From Actinomadura viridilutea (GTDB lineage Bacteria > Actinomycetota > Actinomycetes > Streptosporangiales > Streptosporangiaceae), in the NCBI GenBank assembly GCA_003001795.1, contig PVNI01000001.1, positions 434,001 to 498,000 on the forward strand: a DNA stretch of 64,000 nt, in the 5' to 3' direction. Under the pieces are notes generated by a model. The model saw only the letters and a list, made by a program, of their open reading frames with translations, ran no database searches and had not been told where the DNA came from. Numbering within the stretch: the stretch's first letter is position 1; every line of letters starts with the position of its first letter. This document shows positions 58,841-64,000 of this stretch, one piece after another. A program made the position numbers and the translations under genes.

Positions 58841-61338
58841 GCAGGGCATCGAAGGCTCGGACGAGTCGGCTGGCGGTACGGTACTTCGACGACCGGGTGC
58901 TGCTCACCGACAGCGCGGCGTGGGCGTACTTCCGGCTGCCGACGGTGTCGTACGAGTTCACCACCGCCGAGGAGCGCGAGGCGCTGGCCACCAACATCAC
59001 CATCGCGCTGGCCGGGATCCGGATGCCGGACGCCGAGATCCATCTGCGCATCGCGCACCGCACGTACCCGGCGGCGGAGTGGGCGCTGGCGCTCGACCGC
59101 ACGTCCGACGGCGGGCCCGGCTGGCGCGAGTACCTGGAGGAGTCCTACGCGCACGTCTGGGCCAAGGACTTCTGGACCAAGGAGGTCTACCTGGGCGTGC
59201 GGCTCGGCCCGCGCGGGGTGGGCGCGCACCTGTCGGGCGGGGTGCTCTCGCAGCTGCTCGGCTTCTACAAGCGCAGCGAGAAGGTGCTGGGCATCGACGA
59301 CGACGCCATCGACGACAAGGAGATCGCGCGCTGGACCGAGCAGGCCGAGCGGATCGGCCGGGCGCTGTCGTCGTCGGCGCTGCGCGCCCGGCACGCCACG
59401 TCGACGGAGGTGGCGTGGCTGTTCCAGCACGCGGTGACCGCGTCGCTGGCCGACCCGCCGCCGTCGGCGGTGCCGCGCCGCACGTGGGGCAAGGGCGAGA
59501 TCGAGGCGCTGGTCGAGGGCGCCATCCACAACGGCCGCTCGTACCTGCGGGTGGAGCAGCCCAACTCGGGCGGCGTGGGGTCGGGCGCGACCGCGCAGTC
59601 CTACGTGGCGTACCTGTCGTTCGCGCGGTTCCCGGACATGATGCCGTTCCCCGACGGCGAGCCGTGGATGCACTACGCCGACGCGCTGCCGTTCCCCGTC
59701 GAGATCAGCTCGCGGATGAAGCTGGTGCCGCCCGCCAAGGCGTCCCGGGACGTCTCCCGCAAGCTGGCGCACGCCCGCGACATGGACCAGCACATCCGGG
59801 AGGCGGGCGCGGAGGCGCCGATCGCGCTGGCCGAGCAGATCGACGCGGCGCGGATGCTGGAGCACGGCATCACCAAGGAGCGGCTGCCGTTCGTGTACGG
59901 GTGGCACCGGCTGATCGTGTCGGCGCCGACCGAGGAGCTGCTCGCGCAGCGGGTGGACGCGGTCGTCGAGCACTACCGCGACATCGGCATCGACGTGGTG
60001 AACTCCACCGGCGACCAGTTCTCGCTGTTCTGCGAGTCGCTGCCGGGCGACCGGATCCGGCTGAACGCCTACGCGCAGCGGCAGCCGCTGCGCACCATCG
60101 CGGGCGGCATGCCCACCGCGACCGTCGACCTCGGCGACCGCCCGGACGAGAACTCCGAGGGCTGGGTCGGCCCGTACATCGGCGAGACGCTGGGGCGGGC
60201 CCGGTCCATCGTGCACTTCGACCCGCTGGTCGCCGCGGCCCGCAACCGTCCCACCGCCGTCGCGATCACCGGGGAGCCGGGCGGCGGCAAGACCACCCTG
60301 GCGCTGCTGCTGCTCTACCAGATGGCGCTGCGCGGCGTGACGATCGCGGCGATCGACCCGAAGGGCGACGCCGAGTCGCTGGTGGAGCTGCTGCGCAGGC
60401 GCGGGCGCAAGGCGCGGATCCTGCCGCTGGGGTCGGCCGCGCCCGGCCTGCTGGACCCGTTCTCGTTCGACGACGACCTGGCCGCCAAGAAGACGATGGC
60501 GACCGAGACGCTGCGGCTGCTGCTGCCGCGCATGTCCGAGGAGCGCGAGTCGGCGATGATCCAGGCGGTGGGCGCGGTCGCCAACGCCGAACGGCCGTCG
60601 CTCGGCAAGGTCGTCGACTACCTGGAGCAGTCCGACGACCCGGCGTCCAAGAACCTCGGCGCGGTGCTGCGGTCCATGTCGGAGATGCGGCTGGCGCGGC
60701 TGTGCTTCGACCCGTCCGGCGGGGAGCGCATCGACACCGAGGGCTGGACCACGGTGTTCACGCTGAGCGGGCTGACCCTGCCCGACATGGCGATCTCGCG
60801 GGACGACTACTCCTACGAGCAGCGCCTGTCGGTGGCGCTGATGTACCTGGTGTCGCAGTTCGCGCGGCGGCTGATGCACGGCCTGGACCGGCGGCTGCCC
60901 AAGGCCATCTTCCTCGACGAGGCGTGGGCCATCACCTCCACGCCCGAGGGCGCCAAGCTCGTGCCCGAGGTGTCGCGGATGGGCCGGTCCCGCAACACGG
61001 CCCTCATCCTCGTGTCGCAGAACGCCGGAGACCTTTTGAATGAACAGGTGACCAACTGCTTGTCGTCGGTGTTCTCGTTCCGCTCCTCCGAACGGGTGGA
61101 GGTCGAGAACGTGATGTCGCTGCTGGGGGTGGAGAACTCCGACGAGCACAGGGCCGTGCTGCGCAACCTGGGCAACGGCGAGTGCATCTTCCGGGACCTG
61201 GACGGGCGGGCCGGTCGCATCGGCGTCGATCTGATCTCCGAGGAGCTGCTGCGCTGGCTGGACACCAACCCGACCCGGTCGCGTCCCGGGTCCGAGCTCA
61301 CCACGGCGGGGGCAGAGGTCGAGGAGGTCGGTCGATGA
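58837..61338 (+). CDS. VirB4/TraC/ConE-like conjugation ATPase
   Basis: 833 residues from the ATG at 58837. The N-terminal half (about 1-430) is the VirB4-type cytoplasmic/membrane-associated domain (YFDDRVLLTDSAAWAYFRLP at the start). The C-terminal half is a RecA-like motor with Walker A GEPGGGKT (479-486), Walker B AIFLDEAW (D694, E695), and LILVSQNAGDLL followed by a segment where VirB4 proteins carry their sensor. No membrane helix is obvious. VirB4 ATPases power assembly and substrate transfer in type IV secretion. It shares a 4-base ATGA overlap with the next gene. Confidence 0.88.
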   Translation: MSRASKARTSRLAVRYFDDRVLLTDSAAWAYFRLPTVSYEFTTAEEREALATNITIALAGIRMPDAEIHLRIAHRTYPAAEWALALDRTSDGGPGWREYLEESYAHVWAKDFWTKEVYLGVRLGPRGVGAHLSGGVLSQLLGFYKRSEKVLGIDDDAIDDKEIARWTEQAERIGRALSSSALRARHATSTEVAWLFQHAVTASLADPPPSAVPRRTWGKGEIEALVEGAIHNGRSYLRVEQPNSGGVGSGATAQSYVAYLSFARFPDMMPFPDGEPWMHYADALPFPVEISSRMKLVPPAKASRDVSRKLAHARDMDQHIREAGAEAPIALAEQIDAARMLEHGITKERLPFVYGWHRLIVSAPTEELLAQRVDAVVEHYRDIGIDVVNSTGDQFSLFCESLPGDRIRLNAYAQRQPLRTIAGGMPTATVDLGDRPDENSEGWVGPYIGETLGRARSIVHFDPLVAAARNRPTAVAITGEPGGGKTTLALLLLYQMALRGVTIAAIDPKGDAESLVELLRRRGRKARILPLGSAAPGLLDPFSFDDDLAAKKTMATETLRLLLPRMSEERESAMIQAVGAVANAERPSLGKVVDYLEQSDDPASKNLGAVLRSMSEMRLARLCFDPSGGERIDTEGWTTVFTLSGLTLPDMAISRDDYSYEQRLSVALMYLVSQFARRLMHGLDRRLPKAIFLDEAWAITSTPEGAKLVPEVSRMGRSRNTALILVSQNAGDLLNEQVTNCLSSVFSFRSSERVEVENVMSLLGVENSDEHRAVLRNLGNGECIFRDLDGRAGRIGVDLISEELLRWLDTNPTRSRPGSELTTAGAEVEEVGR

Positions 61339-63743
61339 GGCGTCCCCGCACGGCGACGGCGGCCCGTCGCCTCCGTGCGCCGCGGCGCCGGCCCGCGGGG
61401 CCGGCGCGGGTCCGGGTGCAGCGGTCCCCGGCCGAAGGGCTGGACCCGGCCGTGCTCGCGTCGCGGCGGCCGCGGTTCCCGCGCCGGCGGCGCCGGGCCC
61501 GTCCGGCGCGCCGCCGGACGGCGGTGCTGCTGTCGCTGCTGGCGGTGTTCCTGCTCAGCCCGGTGGCGCCCGCGGGGGCGTCGATCCCGCTGCCGAGCCC
61601 GGGGGACGCGTGCCGCCCGGCCGACGCCCCGGCGCCCGAGCAGTACGGGTCCGGCACCGACGGGCTGATCAAGCCGCCGAACTACCCCGATGAGAAGCTG
61701 CGCCGGACGCCGGCCGACCAGCTGACCTACTACGACCGGTACGGGACGGCGGGCCAGACCTGGTACGCGGTCGACATGGGCTGCTCGGACGCGATGGCCA
61801 TGATGGGCAACGCGCTGGCCAACACCACGTTCACGCTGGTGCGCGCCATCGACCGCACCACGATCAGCGTGTACCAGGCGGCCGCGTCCGACGCGCTGCT
61901 CGGCTGGCTCAAGAACACCGTCGACGGCGTCATCAGCGACATCGGCAAGACGTTCAACGCCCGCTACTGGTCCTGGGTGGTGATCCTGGGCGCGATGTGG
62001 CTGGCCTGGTGGGGGCTGGTGCGCAAGCGGGCCAGCAAGGTCACCGAGGGCGTGATCTGGATGGTCGCGGCGATGGTGGCGCTGATCTGGCTGATCGCCC
62101 GGCCGTCGGACTTCACCACGCTGGGCACCAAGGTGTCGGAGGCGACCAGCGCCGCGTTCAACGCCGCGCTGCCGCAGAGCGACACCCGCGGCAGCACCTG
62201 CATCCCGCGGCCGGACGGCAAGCCCGACCCGGCGGCCTCGGCGAACGTCGACGCCACCACCCGCAACGCCAACGGGCTGTGGGTGGCGCTGGTGTGCAAG
62301 CCGTGGCTGATGGGCGAGTTCGGCACCACCGACCCCAACGCCAAGATCGTCAAGGAGAACGCCGACAAGCTGCTGTGGGCGCAGGCGGTGGACCTGACCG
62401 AGACGCACGGCGGGCAGCGGGTCGACCTGGCCAAGAAGGCCGACGCGTACAAGGACGTGGCCAAGAACATCAAGGAGGAGCACGCCGGGGTCTACCCGCT
62501 GTTCCAGGGCAAGAACTGGACCAGCAGGCTCGCCGTGGCGTTCGGCGGGCTGTTCGCCGCGCTCGTCGCCGGGCTGCTCATCCTCGTCATCGCGATCGCG
62601 CTGATCGTGGTGAAGATCGCGTTCCTGCTGCTGCTGGTGGCCGGGCCGATCTTCCTGGGCATCGGCATCCATCCGGGCGTCGGCCGGGTGATCGCGGTGC
62701 GCTGGCTGGAGCTGCTGCTGTCGATGCTGCTCAAGCAGGCCGCGCTGATCGGCGTGCTGTCGCTGCTGCTGTGGGCGTACGGGCTGATCCTCGGCGAGAC
62801 GCTGCCGTGGGGCCTGCAGATCCTGCTCATCGCGCTGGTGACGTTCGCCGCATTCGTCTACCGCAAGCCGTTCCAGCACCTGTTCTCCGCGGTCGGCTAC
62901 TCGGCCGTGGGGGCGCGGGAGAAGAGCGAGGCGCAGCTCGACAAGTCGGTGATCGAGGCGCGCAAGAACACCACGGCGCTGGCGACCGCGGTGGTGCCGG
63001 GCGCGGCCGGCTACCGGCTGGGCCGCCTCGCCAAGCGGGACGCGGCGGCCGACGGGGCGTCGCTGGCGGACGCGTCCGTCGGCGCCGGCGTGGCGGACCG
63101 GCGCGGCGGGGTCGGCGCGGCCGCGGCCGGGGCCGGGGACGGCGCGTCCCCGGACGCGGCGCCGGTGCTGGCGGCCAAGCCGCGCACCGCGGGCGCCGCG
63201 GCCGGACGGTCCCGGCGCAGCGCTCCGCCGCTCAACCTGCCGTCGCGCGGCGGCCTGTCCGACCGCGCGGTCACGGCGCGGGGCGGCGAAGGCTCCGACG
63301 GCGCCGCCTCGTCCGGCGGCGGCACGGGCCGTCCCACCTCGTGGACGGGCCGCGGCGGAGCCGGGGGAGGCGACGGGACGTCGTCGGGCGGCGGCGGGTC
63401 GTCCGGCGGCGCGGGCTGGTTCGCCGGCGGCGGCCGCTCCACCGGCGGGTCGTCGAACGGCGGGCGGCCGAGCGGCGGATCGTCGAACGGCGGCCGGCCG
63501 CGGACCGGGGGCGGCGGCTCCGGGGCGTCGAGCGGCGGCTCTGTCGGTGCCCGGCGTCCCCGCAACACGGCCGCCGGCGTGCCCAGGCCGCGTTCGGGAG
63601 CGTCGAGCGGCGGCTCCGGCGGCGCGGGCGCTGAAGGCCGGCCGAAGCCTCCGCCGCTGTGGGCGCGTCGCACCCCCGACGAGGGGCCGCCGATGCCGTT
63701 CTGGCTCCGCCCGGTGGAACGCGAGCCGCAACGGGACGAGTAG
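61335..63743 (+). CDS. VirB6/TrbL/TcpH-like polytopic channel protein
   Basis: 802 residues from the ATG at 61335 (GAGGAGG upstream, ATGA overlap with VirB4). A very Arg-rich N-terminus (about 1-61) leads to a signal-like helix (62-83) ending near APAGAS. Further membrane helices lie near 215-265 (two), 395-445 (two or three) and 455-510 (two), with an extracellular loop with two cysteines (STCIPRP, LVCKPW) between the first and second clusters. The last 270 residues are a Gly/Ser/Arg-rich cytoplasmic tail with SSNGGRP repeats. Topology and operon place match TrbL/VirB6-type T4SS channel components, such as TcpH and ConG. Confidence 0.78.
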   Translation: MRRPRTATAARRLRAPRRRPAGPARVRVQRSPAEGLDPAVLASRRPRFPRRRRRARPARRRTAVLLSLLAVFLLSPVAPAGASIPLPSPGDACRPADAPAPEQYGSGTDGLIKPPNYPDEKLRRTPADQLTYYDRYGTAGQTWYAVDMGCSDAMAMMGNALANTTFTLVRAIDRTTISVYQAAASDALLGWLKNTVDGVISDIGKTFNARYWSWVVILGAMWLAWWGLVRKRASKVTEGVIWMVAAMVALIWLIARPSDFTTLGTKVSEATSAAFNAALPQSDTRGSTCIPRPDGKPDPAASANVDATTRNANGLWVALVCKPWLMGEFGTTDPNAKIVKENADKLLWAQAVDLTETHGGQRVDLAKKADAYKDVAKNIKEEHAGVYPLFQGKNWTSRLAVAFGGLFAALVAGLLILVIAIALIVVKIAFLLLLVAGPIFLGIGIHPGVGRVIAVRWLELLLSMLLKQAALIGVLSLLLWAYGLILGETLPWGLQILLIALVTFAAFVYRKPFQHLFSAVGYSAVGAREKSEAQLDKSVIEARKNTTALATAVVPGAAGYRLGRLAKRDAAADGASLADASVGAGVADRRGGVGAAAAGAGDGASPDAAPVLAAKPRTAGAAAGRSRRSAPPLNLPSRGGLSDRAVTARGGEGSDGAASSGGGTGRPTSWTGRGGAGGGDGTSSGGGGSSGGAGWFAGGGRSTGGSSNGGRPSGGSSNGGRPRTGGGGSGASSGGSVGARRPRNTAAGVPRPRSGASSGGSGGAGAEGRPKPPPLWARRTPDEGPPMPFWLRPVEREPQRDE

Positions 63744-64000
63744 ATGAACCTGACCGACCGTCAGCGCAGACTTCTGTTCGCGGGGCTGGTGGTGGTGCTC
63801 GCCCTGGTCGGCGTGTACCTCACGGTCGCCTCGCCCGGCGGCGACGAGGACGAGGGGTCCGGCGGCGACCGGGGGACCGTCGCCCTGCCGGCCCCGACCG
63901 GACCGACCGGGCCCGCCTCCCCGCCGCCCGGCATCGCGTCGCCGGTGTCGCCGGGCGGCTTCGACATCTACCGGCTGCTGCCGTTCTCCCAGCGCGAGTT
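63744..64000 (+). CDS. Membrane-anchored protein, 5' part only (runs off window)
   Basis: The ATG is directly after the previous stop codon (TAG-ATG). The visible 85 residues show a short basic start (NLTDRQRRLL), one membrane helix (about 11-29, FAGLVVVLALVGVYLTVAS), an acidic Gly-rich stretch and a Pro/Thr-rich linker that leads to a probable exported domain. It is the next gene of the T4SS-like operon; the function cannot be read from this fragment. A cell-wall hydrolase or pilus accessory protein would be typical at this position. Confidence 0.65.
   Translation, partial: MNLTDRQRRLLFAGLVVVLALVGVYLTVASPGGDEDEGSGGDRGTVALPAPTGPTGPASPPPGIASPVSPGGFDIYRLLPFSQRE

Noticed and set aside
58792..61149. 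785-codon minus-strand frame opposite VirB4
   Set aside because: Low-complexity Arg/His/Val/Leu sequence; the VirB4 Walker motifs are on the plus strand.
60813..63731. 972-codon minus-strand frame opposite VirB4/VirB6-like genes
   Set aside because: Antisense to membrane helices and a Gly/Ser tail; no start signal or domain.

Overview
The window is chromosomal DNA from a very GC-rich actinomycete. A mycothiol S-conjugate amidase (mca) next to greA, many GTG/TTG starts, G/C-heavy third codon positions and several genes without Shine-Dalgarno sequences all fit Actinomycetia. Protein flavour (lipid-droplet-like protein, DUF4245, DUF6542, ALETQ-type M1 peptidases, large repertoire) suggests a Streptosporangiales/Thermomonosporaceae-type organism such as Actinomadura; the genus is inference.

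Layout. 1-8.3 kb: end of an alpha/beta hydrolase, a small membrane protein, a MoxR-like AAA ATPase + VWA protein operon (minus), then FIST, ROK kinase and threonine dehydratase (plus). 8.3-14.8 kb: three paralogous secreted M1 metallopeptidases, a LysR regulator and an RDD membrane protein, all minus. 14.9-16.7 kb: hppD divergent from an Lrp-family regulator, with a dyad between them. 16.8-52.4 kb: a conserved actinobacterial backbone whose order matches, from memory, the M. tuberculosis Rv1080c-Rv1112 segment: greA, DUF4307, mca, small membrane protein, DUF255 protein, short-chain prenyl synthase, PIN-PhoH, fumC, glpX, DUF4245, xseB, xseA, lipid-droplet-like protein, ispH, DUF6542, ychF. Interspersed are accessory genes: PPOX protein, ribonuclease Z, NlpC/P60 hydrolase, lytic transglycosylase-like protein, Ser/Thr kinase, class I fumarase, MocR regulator, two MFS transporters, NodI/J-type ABC exporter, MarR and TetR regulators, RmuC and an esterase.

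52.4-64 kb: directly after ychF, a plus-strand operon in the order of Gram-positive conjugation modules (Tcp of pCW3, Con of ICEBs1): TcpC/VirB8-like, small two-helix membrane protein, TcpE-like, VirB4 ATPase, VirB6/TcpH-like channel protein, then a membrane-anchored protein cut by the window end. The TcpE-like protein carries a long Pro/Ala-rich linker and a MinD/ParA-like domain whose P-loop has lost its lysine. A roughly 0.7 kb imperfect-repeat tract lies between it and VirB4. No relaxase, integrase, coupling protein or att site is visible, so this may be a resident secretion machine or one end of an integrative element. It is the best candidate for an undescribed system.

Regulation visible in sequence: a perfect Crp-type site upstream of the transglycosylase gene, two overlapping palindromes in front of marR-MFS, a dyad between hppD and lrp, strong hairpins between convergent genes, and nine genes with a TAnnnT hexamer 6-8 nt before the start codon, consistent with leaderless transcripts.
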